NCBI RefSeq assembly: GCF_011762095.1
Contig: NZ_JAASQO010000007.1
Coordinates: forward strand, 1-64,000
Direction of reading: 5' to 3'
From: Parvibaculum indicum
Lineage (GTDB): Bacteria > Pseudomonadota > Alphaproteobacteria > Parvibaculales > Parvibaculaceae
Length of the DNA stretch: 64,000 nucleotides
This document shows, one piece after another, positions 25,429-34,639 of the stretch. The translations under genes and the position numbers were made by a program. The notes beneath the pieces are model-generated. The model was not told where the DNA came from and searched no databases. It saw only the letters and a program-made list of their open reading frames with translations. Positions within the stretch are counted from its first letter, which is position 1. Each line of letters begins with the position of its first letter.

Positions 25429-28101
25429 TCACGTCTCCTTTGCGAGCGCGGCCTGCGCGGCGGCCAGCCGCGCGATCGGCACGCGATAGGGCGAGCAGGA
25501 CACATAGTCGAGCCCCACATCCTCGCAGAAATAGATCGAGGACGGGTCGCCGCCATGCTCGCCGCAAATGCCGAGCTTGATGCCGTCGCGCGTCGCGCGG
25601 CCCCGCTCGGCGGCGATCTTCACCAGCTCGCCCACGCCGTCCCGGTCGAGCGAGACGAAGGGGTCCTGCGCGATGAGGTTCTTTTGCAGATAGTCGTTGA
25701 TGAAGGTCGCGGCGTCGTCGCGGCTAATGCCGAAAGTGGTCTGCGTCAGATCGTTGGTGCCGAAGGAGAAAAACTCCGCCGTCTCGGCGATCTCGCCGGC
25801 CATCAGCGCGGCGCGCGGCAGTTCGATCATGGTGCCGACGTGATATTCGATCTCGGCGCCATGCTCCTTGCTCACCTCTTCGGCCACGGCCACGATGCGC
25901 GCCTTCAGGAAGTCGAGTTCGGCCTTCATGGCGACGAGCGGCACCATGATTTCCGGGATCACATGCTCGCCGGTCGCCTTGCCCGCCTCCAGCGCGCCCT
26001 CGAAGATCGCGCGCGCCTGCATCTCGTAGATTTCCGGGAAAGTGATGCCCAGCCGGCAGCCGCGATGGCCGAGCATGGGGTTGGCTTCCGCAAGCTCCAT
26101 CAGGCGGCGGCGCAGATCGGCCGCGGGCATGCCGGTATCTTCGGCCACTTCCGCGATTTCCTCGTCCGTCTTGGGCAGGAATTCATGCAGCGGCGGGTCC
26201 AGCAGGCGGATCGTCACCGGCAGGCCGTGCATGATTTCGAAGAGCTGGCGGAAATCGTCGCGCTGCACGGGCAGGATTTTCGACAGCGGTTCGCGCCGTC
26301 CCGCCTCGTCCTTGGCGAGGATCATCTGGCGCACATGGGTGATGCGGTTCGCCTCGAAGAACATATGCTCCGTGCGGCAAAGGCCGATCCCCTCCGCGCC
26401 GAATTTGCGCGCCGTCTTCGCATCGGTCGGCGTTTCGGCATTGGTGCGCACCTTCATGCGGCGATGCGTGTCGGCCCATTCCATCAGCGTGGCGAAATCG
26501 CCGGAGAGTTCCGGCTGCAAGGTCGGCACGCGACCTTTCATCACCTCGCCGGTGCCGCCGTCGATGGTGATGATCTCGCCCTTCTTTACCGTCTCGCCCG
26601 CGACCGTCAGGGTTTCGGCCTGATAGTCGATCCGGAGCGCGCCCGCGCCGGAAACGCAAGGCCGACCCATGCCGCGCGCGACCACCGCCGCGTGGCTCGT
26701 CATGCCGCCGCGCGAGGTCAGGATGCCGACGGCGGAATGCATGCCGTTAATGTCTTCCGGGCTCGTTTCCACGCGCACCAGGATCACGTCATGCCCGTCC
26801 TGTTTCAGCTTCGCCGCCTCGTCGGAGTTGAAGACGACTTCGCCGCTGGCTGCGCCCGGCGAGGCAGGCAGGCCCTTGGTCAGGATTTCGCGATCCGCTT
26901 CCGGGTCCAGCGTCGGGTGCAGAAGCTGGTCCAGCGCGCCGGGTTCCACGCGGGTGATCGCCATGCGCTCGTCGATCAGCCCCTCGCCCACCATCTCCAC
27001 GGCGATCTTCAGCGCGGCCTTCGCCGTGCGCTTGCCGCTTCGCGTCTGGAGCATCCAGAGCTTGCCTTCCTGCACGGTGAATTCGACGTCCTGCATCTCG
27101 CGGTAATGCGCTTCGAGCTTGCCGAAGACATCCACCAGCTCCGCATAGGCGTCGGGCATTTCCTCTTCCATGGAGGGCTTCTTGTCGCCGCCCGCGATGC
27201 GCGCCGCCTTGGACAGCGATTGCGGCGTGCGGATGCCCGCCACCACGTCTTCGCCCTGCGCATTCACCAGGAACTCACCATAGACGGCCTTTTCGCCCGT
27301 CGCCGGGTTGCGCGTGAAGGCCACGCCCGTCGCGGAGCTGTCGCCCATATTGCCGAACACCATGGCCTGCACATTGACGGCCGTGCCCCAGCTTTCGGGA
27401 ATGTTGTGCAAGCGGCGATAAGTGTCCGCGCGGCGGTTGCGCCAGGAGCCGAACACGGCGTCGATGGCACCCCAGAGCTGTTCGGTCACGTCCTGCGGGA
27501 AGGGCTTGCCGAGTTCCTCGTCCACCCGCGCCTTGTAGCGCGCGATCACGTCTTTCCAGTCATCCGCGGTCAGTTCGGTGTCGAGGTCGTATTCCTGCTC
27601 TTCCTTGTAATATTCCAGGATCTCCTCGAAATTATAGTGCTCCACGCCCAGCACCACGTCGCAATACATCTGGATGAAGCGGCGATAGCTGTCATAGGCG
27701 AAGCGCTCGTCGCCGGAGCGCTTGGCGAGCCCTTCCACGGTCTCGTCATTGAGGCCGAGATTGAGCACCGTATCCATCATGCCGGGCATGGAGGCGCGCG
27801 CGCCGGAGCGCACGGAGACGAGCAGCGGGTTTTCCTTCTCGCCGAAATTCATCCCGACGCTTTTGCCGATGGCGTCCAGCGCGGCTTCCACCTGCGCGGT
27901 CAGCCCGTCCGGATACTGACGGTCGTTCTCGTAAAAGGCGGTGCAAACTTCGGTGGTGATGGTAAAGCCCGGCGGGACCGGCAGCCCGATATTGGACATC
28001 TCGGCCAGGTTCGCGCCCTTGCCGCCGAGAAGGTTCTTCATCTCCGCCGTTCCCTCGGCCTTGCCGTCGCCGAAGGAATAGACCCACTTGTTCTCTGCCA
28101 T
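25429..28101 (-). CDS. ppdK: Pyruvate, phosphate dikinase
   Basis: PPDK interconverts pyruvate, ATP and phosphate with PEP, AMP and pyrophosphate. The 890-residue protein has the N-terminal nucleotide-binding part (LLGGKGANLAEMSNIGLPVP), the phospho-histidine swivelling domain with H470 in GGMTSHAAVVARGMGRP, and the C-terminal PEP/pyruvate barrel (GHRGCRLGITFPEIYEMQ, then FGTNDLTQTTFG and GICGEHGGDP). The start at 28101 (MAENKWVYSFGDG) is the usual family N-terminus; an ATG 39 bases upstream is possible. It is first in a two-gene unit with meaB. Confidence 0.95.
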   Translation of the reverse strand: MAENKWVYSFGDGKAEGTAEMKNLLGGKGANLAEMSNIGLPVPPGFTITTEVCTAFYENDRQYPDGLTAQVEAALDAIGKSVGMNFGEKENPLLVSVRSGARASMPGMMDTVLNLGLNDETVEGLAKRSGDERFAYDSYRRFIQMYCDVVLGVEHYNFEEILEYYKEEQEYDLDTELTADDWKDVIARYKARVDEELGKPFPQDVTEQLWGAIDAVFGSWRNRRADTYRRLHNIPESWGTAVNVQAMVFGNMGDSSATGVAFTRNPATGEKAVYGEFLVNAQGEDVVAGIRTPQSLSKAARIAGGDKKPSMEEEMPDAYAELVDVFGKLEAHYREMQDVEFTVQEGKLWMLQTRSGKRTAKAALKIAVEMVGEGLIDERMAITRVEPGALDQLLHPTLDPEADREILTKGLPASPGAASGEVVFNSDEAAKLKQDGHDVILVRVETSPEDINGMHSAVGILTSRGGMTSHAAVVARGMGRPCVSGAGALRIDYQAETLTVAGETVKKGEIITIDGGTGEVMKGRVPTLQPELSGDFATLMEWADTHRRMKVRTNAETPTDAKTARKFGAEGIGLCRTEHMFFEANRITHVRQMILAKDEAGRREPLSKILPVQRDDFRQLFEIMHGLPVTIRLLDPPLHEFLPKTDEEIAEVAEDTGMPAADLRRRLMELAEANPMLGHRGCRLGITFPEIYEMQARAIFEGALEAGKATGEHVIPEIMVPLVAMKAELDFLKARIVAVAEEVSKEHGAEIEYHVGTMIELPRAALMAGEIAETAEFFSFGTNDLTQTTFGISRDDAATFINDYLQKNLIAQDPFVSLDRDGVGELVKIAAERGRATRDGIKLGICGEHGGDPSSIYFCEDVGLDYVSCSPYRVPIARLAAAQAALAKET

Positions 28102-28144
28102 CGTTACTGCCTTTGGTTGAGGCTTACCAACGTCGTTCATGCAG

Positions 28145-28258
28145 CGCACCCCCACCCGGCCCTGGCGGGCCGACCTCCCCCTCAAGGGGGAGGTGGGAAT
28201 GGTGAATCCATTTCATCGTCCCCTCCCCCGCTCCGCGGGGGAGGGTCAGGGAGGGGGC
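28145..28258. repeat. Palindromic repeat family R4 (CCTCCCCC...GGGGGAGG)
   Basis: This gap between ppdK and glyS holds two hairpin-forming units: CTCCCCCTCAAGGGGGAG and a second built on CCCCTCCCCCGCTCCGCGGG. A related unit occurs at 60308-60377 after the atp operon. They could act as terminators for glyS, whose stop lies at the right edge of the region. Confidence 0.7.
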
Positions 28259-30547
28259 TTACCCCTCGACCTTCGAGAAGTCCGCGACCTCATGCAAGGC
28301 CGCGCGGATGAGGCTCAGAAGGCGCAGGCGGTTCGCGCGCACTTCCGCTTTGTCGGCATTGACGGTGACCTTGTCGAAAAACGCATCGACCGGCGCACGG
28401 AGCTTGGCGAGCGCGGACATGGCCGCGGCGAAATCCTCACGCCCGATCGCATGGCTCGCTTCGGAACGGGCTTCCTCGATCCGGTCGAACAGCGCGCGCT
28501 CCTCGTCCAGCTCGAAAAGCCCCGCATCCGGCTCGCCGCCATAAGAGGCTTCGTCCTTCTTTTCCTCGATGCGGAGAATGTTCACCGCGCGCTTGTAGCC
28601 CGCAAGCAGGTTTGCGCCGTCATCGGTGCCGAGAAAGTCGGACAACGCCTCGACACGCTTCACGATCAGCACGAGATCGTCCTGCCCTTCCAGTGCAAAA
28701 ACGGCATCGACCAGATCGTGCCGCACCCCGCGATCACGCAGATAGACTTTCAAGCGGTCGGCGAAGAAGGAGAGGAGGCTATTGCTGTTGAGCAGCACAT
28801 TGTCTACCGCTCTTGATATTCTCGCCCGCTGAATTTCATCTTTTGCTGTCGACAACGCGTCAGAGATTTTTCTGAGGCCGGAGAGATTTTCTGTAGAAAT
28901 ATCAGACGAAATACGAGCAAGAGGCGCGTCTGCTAAGTTATCGCTAACAAGCACCATAGAAGTTACGAACGCTTCGTTTAGGCGCATTCGCATTGCGCCT
29001 TCAAGAATAATACGGATCACACCCAGCGCAGCACGGCGCAGCGCGAACGGATCCTTGGAACCTGTGGGCTTTTCGTCAATCGCCCAGAAACCGACCAGCG
29101 TATCGATCTTGTCGGCGAGGGCGACGACCTTGCCCAGCGCGCTGGCGGGCACGTCGTCGGTCGGGCCGACCGGCGAATAATGTTCGGCAATCGCATCGGC
29201 GATGTCGTCGCCGAGGCCGTCGTTCCGCGCATAGTAAGCGCCCATCAGGCCCTGCAGTTCGGGGAACTCGAAAACCATCTGGCTGACGAGATCGGCCTTG
29301 GCGAGACGCCCGGCCTGTTCGGCCTTCGCCGGATCGACGCCCGGCAGGTCTTCGGCCAGCGCGCGGGCGAGCTTCGCGATGCGTTCGGCCTTGTCGCCGA
29401 CGCTGCCCAGCCCCTCATAGAACTTCACATCCGCCAGCTTCGGCAGGCGCGCTTCCAGCGTTTCCTTCCGGTCCTGATCCCAGAGGAAGCGCGCATCGGC
29501 GAAGCGGGCGCGCAGCACACGCTCATTACCGTTCACAATGGCCGCGCCGCCATCTTCCGCCTCGAGATTCGCAATCACGATGAAGCGCGGGGCAAGACGC
29601 CCATCCTTCGAGACGGCGCTCTGCGCCTCCTCAGGATGAGGGTTGTTTTTACCCGCGGCCTCACCCTGAGGAGCCTGCGCAGCAGGCGTCTCGAAGGGGG
29701 CGACACACGCGAAATATTTCTGGTTCGCGCGCATGGTGCTGGTCAGCACTTCCTGCGGCACGGACATGAATTCGTCGTCGATCCTGCCCATCAGCGGCAC
29801 GGGATATTCGATGAGCCCGGCCACTTCCGTCAGCAGCGCCTCGTCCTCGAAAAGCTGGAGCCCGGCATCCTCGGCGAGTTTCTTCGCCGCCGCATGGATC
29901 GCCTTTGCGCGGTCTTCCGTTGCGAGGATCACCTTCGCCGCTTCGAGCTTTTGCCGGTAATCGGCAAATCCCGTGACGTTGAACCCGTCCGGCGCCATGA
30001 AGCGATGGCCATAGGTCATGCTGTCCGCCGACAGCCCCTCGAACTCGAAGGGCACGACCTTGCCGCCGAAAATGCAGAGAATCGAATGAAGCGGGCGCAC
30101 CCAGCGCAAGGAGCCCGTCCCCCAGCGCATCGATTTCGGCCAGGGGAAGTTGCGGATCGCCTGCGGCACGATCTCGGCCAACACATCGGCCATTTCCCTG
30201 CCCGGCTTCTCGATGGCCGCGACATAGAACCGGCCCTTCTTGTCTTCCCGGATTTCCGCTTCCTCGATGGAGGAAAGCCCCGCCGCGCGCATGAAGCCCT
30301 CAATGGCTTTCTCCGGCGCGCCGACCTTCGGGCCCTTCCGCTCCTCGCGGACATCCGGCGTCTTTTCCGGCAGACCCTCGATGACGAGCGCCAGCCGGCG
30401 CGGCGTGGCATAGGCTTCCGCCGCACCCACGGCAACGCCTTCCGCCTTCAACGCATCGCTCACCAGCCGCTTCAGGTCGTCGGCGGCGCGGAGCTGCATC
30501 CGGGCGGGAATTTCTTCGGAAAAGAGTTCGAGCAGGAATTCGGACAT
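28259..30547 (-). CDS. glyS: Glycyl-tRNA synthetase beta subunit
   Basis: GlyS is the tRNA-recognition subunit of the bacterial alpha2-beta2 glycyl-tRNA synthetase. The 762-residue protein begins [14 protein letters not shown] and has the standard segments [49 protein letters not shown] and [20 protein letters not shown]. It is longer than usual because about 31 residues (284-315) are encoded by an inserted palindromic repeat. A second anomaly is an AT-rich stretch near 28795-29010. The partner glyQ is 977 bases away with another gene between. Confidence 0.95.
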   Translation of the reverse strand: MSEFLLELFSEEIPARMQLRAADDLKRLVSDALKAEGVAVGAAEAYATPRRLALVIEGLPEKTPDVREERKGPKVGAPEKAIEGFMRAAGLSSIEEAEIREDKKGRFYVAAIEKPGREMADVLAEIVPQAIRNFPWPKSMRWGTGSLRWVRPLHSILCIFGGKVVPFEFEGLSADSMTYGHRFMAPDGFNVTGFADYRQKLEAAKVILATEDRAKAIHAAAKKLAEDAGLQLFEDEALLTEVAGLIEYPVPLMGRIDDEFMSVPQEVLTSTMRANQKYFACVAPFETPAAQAPQGEAAGKNNPHPEEAQSAVSKDGRLAPRFIVIANLEAEDGGAAIVNGNERVLRARFADARFLWDQDRKETLEARLPKLADVKFYEGLGSVGDKAERIAKLARALAEDLPGVDPAKAEQAGRLAKADLVSQMVFEFPELQGLMGAYYARNDGLGDDIADAIAEHYSPVGPTDDVPASALGKVVALADKIDTLVGFWAIDEKPTGSKDPFALRRAALGVIRIILEGAMRMRLNEAFVTSMVLVSDNLADAPLARISSDISTENLSGLRKISDALSTAKDEIQRARISRAVDNVLLNSNSLLSFFADRLKVYLRDRGVRHDLVDAVFALEGQDDLVLIVKRVEALSDFLGTDDGANLLAGYKRAVNILRIEEKKDEASYGGEPDAGLFELDEERALFDRIEEARSEASHAIGREDFAAAMSALAKLRAPVDAFFDKVTVNADKAEVRANRLRLLSLIRAALHEVADFSKVEG
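29605..29697. repeat. Palindromic repeat R2 inserted in frame inside glyS
   Basis: The left arm (29605-29642, CCTTCGAGACGGCG... to CAGGATGAGG) and the right arm (29659-29697, CCTCACCCTGAGGAG... to TCTCGAAGG) are near-complements. The same unit is intergenic at 36224-36310, 57153-57255 and 61324-61426. In glyS it keeps the frame and encodes about 31 residues including [16 protein letters not shown]. Confidence 0.88.
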
Positions 30548-30679
30548 TTGCGGGCAGTCAGGCTTGGGAAACCACGCAGCCGTCTAGCACGTCGGGGCCG
30601 AAAAGGGAAAGAATTCCAACGCGCTGCCTTGCCTCTGCCCATCGGCCCGAAAACCTCCAAAGCGGGGACGCCTCGCAGG

Positions 30680-30702
30680 AAATCCCATCAAAAAGGGGAT
30701 TT
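30680..30702. other. Hairpin in the glyS-omp divergent region
   Basis: AAATCCC and GGGATTT form a 7-bp stem around a 9-base A-rich loop, about 100 bases before the omp start. The 250-base region must contain divergent promoters for glyS and the outer-membrane gene; no clean promoter could be picked. The hairpin may be a leader structure or a terminator relic. Confidence 0.35.
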
Positions 30703-30798
30703 TGCACATCACAAGCGCGTTTTCCGCATCGCGTGCGCCCTGTAGGGGACTCTCTCGGGGTATTTCACCCAAAAGGCACAGTTTGCAGAGGGGAAACT

Positions 30799-31446
30799 AT
30801 GAGGCGTTTTTTCTTGAGTTTTGCGGTCGCGATGGCCGCGCTGGCGTCGGGGTCTCTTTCCGCTCGGGCCGATGCCGTCGGTCCGGCTCTTGCCCCCATC
30901 GACTGGACCGGCCCCTATATCGGCGTCACGGCAGGCTATGGCTGGGGCCAATCGAGGCATACAGACACGTCCGGCTCCACCACCAGCGATTTCGACCTTC
31001 ATGGCAGTGTCGCGGGTCTGGAAGCCGGTTACAATTGGCAGCTCGGCGACTTCATCCTCGGCGTGGAAGCAGACGGCTCGCTTTCCACGATCGACGGAAC
31101 CTCGACCAACGTATGCACCTTCGGCTGCACGACCGAATTGCGCTGGCTCGGCACGTTGCGCGCCAAGGCCGGCTACCCTATCGGCAAATTCCTGCCCTAT
31201 GTCACGGGTGGCGCAGCGCTCGGGAAAGTAAAGGCCGATGTGGCCTCGCTCTTCTCGAACGAGGATACGAAGTTCGGCTGGACGGCAGGCGGCGGCCTTG
31301 CCTATGCCTTCACCACCGGCTTCTCCGCCAAGGCCGAATATCTCTATACCGATCTGGGCGATATTTCGGTGATGACAGGCCTTCTCATCACGGCCAAGGC
31401 CAATGACTTCCAGATCGTCCGCATCGGTCTCGACTTCGCGTTCTGA
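30799..31446 (+). CDS. Omp25/OmpA-like beta-barrel outer-membrane protein
   Basis: The 215-residue protein has a clear signal peptide (MRRFFLSFAVAMAAL, cleavage likely after SARA near residue 24), then DWTGPYIGVTAGYGWGQ, the hallmark opening of the Omp25/Omp31 family of Alphaproteobacteria. It ends in alternating strands with a terminal aromatic (IGLDFAF), as expected for outer-membrane insertion by the BAM complex. The ribosome site AGAGGGG precedes ATG 30799. It is transcribed opposite to, and lies between, glyQ and glyS. Confidence 0.9.
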   Translation: MRRFFLSFAVAMAALASGSLSARADAVGPALAPIDWTGPYIGVTAGYGWGQSRHTDTSGSTTSDFDLHGSVAGLEAGYNWQLGDFILGVEADGSLSTIDGTSTNVCTFGCTTELRWLGTLRAKAGYPIGKFLPYVTGGAALGKVKADVASLFSNEDTKFGWTAGGGLAYAFTTGFSAKAEYLYTDLGDISVMTGLLITAKANDFQIVRIGLDFAF

Positions 31447-31468
31447 AGATCGAGCGACAGCAAAAACG

Positions 31469-31501
31469 AAACGGCCGGGAGCAAATGCTTCCGGCCGTTT
31501 T
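31469..31501. terminator. Bidirectional rho-independent terminator (omp/glyQ)
   Basis: AAACGGCCGG (31469-31478) pairs perfectly with CCGGCCGTTT (31491-31500); the loop extends the stem through AGCA/TGCT. A and T runs flank it on both sides, between two convergent genes. Confidence 0.9.
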
Positions 31502-31523
31502 CATTCAAGACTGATGGACCGCC

Positions 31524-32426
31524 CTATTCCGCGGCCTCTACGCCCGCTTGAGGCGTCTTCAGCCATTCCTCGGCGCAGCGCTTGGCGAGCGCGCGCACGC
31601 GGCCGATATAGGCCTGCCGCTCGGTGACGGAGATCACCCCGCGCGCATCGAGCAGGTTGAAATTATGGCTCGCCTTGATGACCTGGTCATAGGCGGGCAG
31701 CGGCAGCGGCTCAGCGCGGTCCAGCAGCGCATTGCACTCCTTTTCCGCATCCTCGAAATGGCGGAACAGCATTTCCGTGTTCGCCGCCTCGAAGTTGTGC
31801 GCGGAGAATTCCACCTCGTTCTGGTGGAAGACGTCGCCATAGGTCACGCGGTCCGCGCCCTCGGCGCCGTTATAGTCCAGCTCATAGCCGTTATCGACGC
31901 CCTGGATATACATGGCGAGGCGTTCGAGCCCGTAGGTCAGCTCGCCGGAAACGGGCGCGCAGTCGATGCCGCCCACCTGCTGGAAATAGGTGAACTGCGA
32001 GACTTCCATGCCGTCGCACCAGACTTCCCAGCCAAGCCCCCAGGCGCCCAGCGTCGGGCTTTCCCAGTCGTCCTCCACGAAGCGGATATCGTGGTTCTTC
32101 GCGTCGATCCCGAGTTCGTAGAGGCTTTCGAGATAAAGCTCCTGCAGATTGTCCGGGCTCGGCTTCAGGATCACCTGAAACTGGTAGTAGTGCTGGAAGC
32201 GGTTCGGGTTCTCGCCATAGCGCCCGTCGGTCGGGCGACGCGAGGGCTGCACATAGGCCGCCTTCCAGGGCTTCGGTCCCAGCGAGCGCAGCGTGGTCGC
32301 GGGGTGAAACGTGCCCGCGCCCATCAACATGTCATAGGGCTGCAGGATCACGCAGCCCTGCCGCGCCCAGTATTGCTGGAGCGTGAGGATCAGGGACTGG
32401 AAGGAGTGGTCGGGCTTGCCGGTCAT
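31524..32426 (-). CDS. glyQ: Glycyl-tRNA synthetase alpha subunit
   Basis: GlyQ carries the class II catalytic core that activates glycine. The 300-residue protein contains [20 protein letters not shown], the [12 protein letters not shown] motif and [19 protein letters not shown] (motif 2 region), and the C-terminal [19 protein letters not shown]. The start ATG 32426 matches the family. Unlike the common arrangement, glyS does not follow directly: an outer-membrane gene in the opposite direction separates them, so the two subunits need independent promoters. Confidence 0.96.
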   Translation of the reverse strand: MTGKPDHSFQSLILTLQQYWARQGCVILQPYDMLMGAGTFHPATTLRSLGPKPWKAAYVQPSRRPTDGRYGENPNRFQHYYQFQVILKPSPDNLQELYLESLYELGIDAKNHDIRFVEDDWESPTLGAWGLGWEVWCDGMEVSQFTYFQQVGGIDCAPVSGELTYGLERLAMYIQGVDNGYELDYNGAEGADRVTYGDVFHQNEVEFSAHNFEAANTEMLFRHFEDAEKECNALLDRAEPLPLPAYDQVIKASHNFNLLDARGVISVTERQAYIGRVRALAKRCAEEWLKTPQAGVEAAE

Positions 32427-32544
32427 GGTCGCCTTGCGAGTCGCGGGCGAGGGCGCCCTTTCTTCTTGGAAAGCGCGCGCAAGTTAGCTCCGGGGCGGGA
32501 CAGGGTCAAGAAACCGGCGGGGTCGCGCCGGGCGGGCGGGCCGA

Positions 32545-32576
32545 AAAGCAAAGAGCCCGGCCTTCCAGCCGGACTC
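32545..32576 (-). terminator. Rho-independent terminator after the small membrane-protein gene
   Basis: On the minus strand GAGTCCGGC, a TGGAAG loop and GCCGGGCTC form a stem, followed by TTTGCTTTT. It lies between the 63-residue gene and glyQ and suggests that glyQ starts its own transcript. Confidence 0.7.
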
Positions 32577-32639
32577 CCGATCTCTTTTCCGGCCCCGCCT
32601 TTCGGCCCGACCGGTATCGGATCGCCTTACGGAACGCGC

Positions 32640-32831
32640 TCAGCGGCCGTCGTCGGGAACGTAATAGCCGTCGCGGGTCTGGCGAAGCCGGCCCATGTCG
32701 CGCGGCTCCATCCGGCCGCGGGCGCGCGCGGCGGCCATGGCCGAGCGCTGGCGCTCCGCCGCCTTCACCACGGCCCGATACGCCGAGTAGCAGGCGGCAA
32801 GGAAGATCGCTGTGAAGACGAGCTTTGTCAT
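32640..32831 (-). CDS. Small membrane-anchored hypothetical protein
   Basis: The 63-residue product starts with one hydrophobic helix (LVFTAIFLAACYSAYRAVV, about 4-22) and continues with a basic, arginine-rich cytoplasmic-type tail ending GYYVPDDGR. Codon use is typical of the region, an A/G-rich stretch precedes the ATG at 32831, and a terminator follows, all supporting a real gene. A cysteine in the helix is not in a proper lipobox. No family is recognised. Upstream, 55 bases away on the same strand, is the SppA-like peptidase gene. Confidence 0.65.
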   Translation of the reverse strand: MTKLVFTAIFLAACYSAYRAVVKAAERQRSAMAAARARGRMEPRDMGRLRQTRDGYYVPDDGR

Positions 32832-32886
32832 CTGGATGCCCTTTCAACACTGGGGCCGGTCAGCCCAACCCGCTCGATTGGAATCA

Positions 32887-33789
32887 TTAAAGGCCAAATC
32901 GGCTCCAAATGGAACGCCTCTCAATGGCCGAAATGATCCCATCCGCGAATGAATCCGCAAAATTCGGGCCAAAATCAGGCAGCGTTCCGCTTTTCTGCGA
33001 CGATTTGACGGTGTTGCCGAGCGGCCAGAACGAGCGCCGCGGCGCAACGAGGCGCAGTTTCACCTCCTCGCCGAAGCGTTCCCTCATGATACGCCGGAGA
33101 TCGCCGATTCCGTCGATCAGGCCGCGTTGCAGCGCGCCTTTCGCGGCCCAGAAGGCGCCGGAGAAGAGTTCGTCGTCCCCGCCGGTCAGCTTTTCGCCCC
33201 GGCGGCCCTTCACCAGATCCTTGAAATAGTCATGCACCTCGCCCTGCAGGTCGAGCAGGCGTTTCACATCCTCTTCCTTTTCCGGCTGGAAGGGGTCGAG
33301 CATCCCCTTGTTCGTGCCCGCCGTATGGACGCGGCGCTCCACGCCCAGCTTTTCGATGAGGCCGGTAAAGCCGAAGCCCGCCGATATGACGCCGACCGAG
33401 CCGATCACCGAGCTTTCGTCGGCGAAGATCTCGTCGCCCGCGCAGGCGATCATGTAGCCGCCGGAGGCCGCCGCGTCCTCGGCGAAGACGATGACGGGCA
33501 GTTTCTTCTCCTCCGCCAGCGCCCGGATGCGCTTGAAGATCAGCGAGGACTGGACGGGCGAGCCGCCGGGCGAATTGACGACGAGCGCCACCGCCTTCGC
33601 GCCTCTCATGGAGAAGGCCTGCTCCAGCGGACCGGCCAGCGCGGCCAGCGTCACACCGTTCCGCAAGGGCTGGCTGCCGCCGATGACGCCGGAAATACGC
33701 ACCACCGGCACCACGGGCGGCGGCGACCAGCCCGGGGCGATGCGACTCATGAGGGGTTTGGGGAGAATGCGTCCTGCGAGGTTTTTCAT
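32887..33789 (-). CDS. sppA: S49-family serine peptidase (SppA/SohB-like)
   Basis: The family degrades cleaved signal peptides or membrane proteins. The 300-residue protein has the short SppA form with the Ser-Lys dyad: S109 in DAAASGGYMIACA and K161 in AGTNKGMLDPF, 52 residues apart as in bacillary SppA. The substrate-groove motif VNSPGGSPVQSS is present. No strong N-terminal membrane helix is visible with ATG 33789 (MKNLAGRI); a TTG at 33825 would add 12 residues. It follows the methyltransferase gene on the same strand by 49 bases. Confidence 0.88.
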   Translation of the reverse strand: MKNLAGRILPKPLMSRIAPGWSPPPVVPVVRISGVIGGSQPLRNGVTLAALAGPLEQAFSMRGAKAVALVVNSPGGSPVQSSLIFKRIRALAEEKKLPVIVFAEDAAASGGYMIACAGDEIFADESSVIGSVGVISAGFGFTGLIEKLGVERRVHTAGTNKGMLDPFQPEKEEDVKRLLDLQGEVHDYFKDLVKGRRGEKLTGGDDELFSGAFWAAKGALQRGLIDGIGDLRRIMRERFGEEVKLRLVAPRRSFWPLGNTVKSSQKSGTLPDFGPNFADSFADGIISAIERRSIWSRFGL

Positions 33790-33838
33790 ACGGTTCCAGA
33801 TAGGTGTGTGAAGGCCGATAGGCAAGGCGGGCGGCGCG

Positions 33839-34639
33839 TCACGCCCGGTCGAAATGGAGCGCCTCCCCGCCCCGCAGGATTGCTTCCGCGGCTTCGGAGA
33901 AGCGCCCGTCCTTGCGGTGTAGCACGAGCCCCTGCCGCAGCAGGAGCGGCCCGCGCGAGCCCCTGACGCCGCGCACGATCACCCGGCTCGCCGCCTTGCC
34001 GAGGGCCGGCCAGAGCGGAAAGATCTCGATGCCGCCGACATGGCCCTGAAGCGCGGCGAGCAGCGTCGCCAGCGCGTCGGCCCGGTGGATGAAGGTCACC
34101 GTCGCCTTGGGCCGCGCCATGACGCAGGCAAAGCGCACCCAGTCCTCAAGGTCCGAGCCCAGCGTCATATGCGCCTTCGCCTTGCTCTCGTTCGGCGAGA
34201 CGGGGCTTGCCGCCGGGTCGTGGAAAGGCGGATTGGCGAAGACATGATGATAGGAATTGGGTTCCAGGCCCAGCGCGGCGAGGTCGCGCGCGGGCATGCC
34301 GATATCGCCCTCGATTATGGAGACGCGCTCCGCAAAACCGTTGCGGCGCATATTCTCTTGCGCCAGCGCCACCATGCCGGGCTGCAGTTCCAGCCCGTCC
34401 ACTTCCAGCCCCGGCACGCGCGCGGCCAGACAGGCGCTGGCAACGCCCACGCCGGCGCCCGCTTCCAGCGCGCGCTCGCCGCTTCGGGCCTGGACGGAGG
34501 CGGCCAGCAGCACCGCGTCGATCCCCGCCCTGTAGCCCCTGGCGGGCTGCCGGAGCGTGATGCGGCCGTCCAGAAAGCCGTCTTCCGTCGTCTCTTCGAT
34601 CGTGTCGGAGGTCGTTTCGCGTGCCGCCACACCGCTCAT
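33839..34639 (-). CDS. TrmN6-like N6-adenine methyltransferase
   Basis: The 266-residue protein has a class I SAM fold: GERALEAGAGVGVASACLA (motif I, about 54-72) and the amino-methyltransferase motif NPPF at 136-139. The N-terminal IDAVLLAASV segment is typical of YfiC/TrmN6, which methylates A37 of tRNA(Val). The exact target here is inferred. The start overlaps the stop of the upstream DUF2007 gene by 4 bases, indicating translational coupling. Confidence 0.85.
   Translation of the reverse strand: MSGVAARETTSDTIEETTEDGFLDGRITLRQPARGYRAGIDAVLLAASVQARSGERALEAGAGVGVASACLAARVPGLEVDGLELQPGMVALAQENMRRNGFAERVSIIEGDIGMPARDLAALGLEPNSYHHVFANPPFHDPAASPVSPNESKAKAHMTLGSDLEDWVRFACVMARPKATVTFIHRADALATLLAALQGHVGGIEIFPLWPALGKAASRVIVRGVRGSRGPLLLRQGLVLHRKDGRFSEAAEAILRGGEALHFDRA

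Noticed and set aside
25411-28311. A 966-codon open frame antisense to ppdK, and similar long antisense frames over smc, the Lon-like gene, the TPR gene and etfQO
   Set aside because: They run opposite to clearly conserved genes, lack ribosome sites and known motifs, and are rich in His, Arg and Ala. High GC third positions produce such frames.
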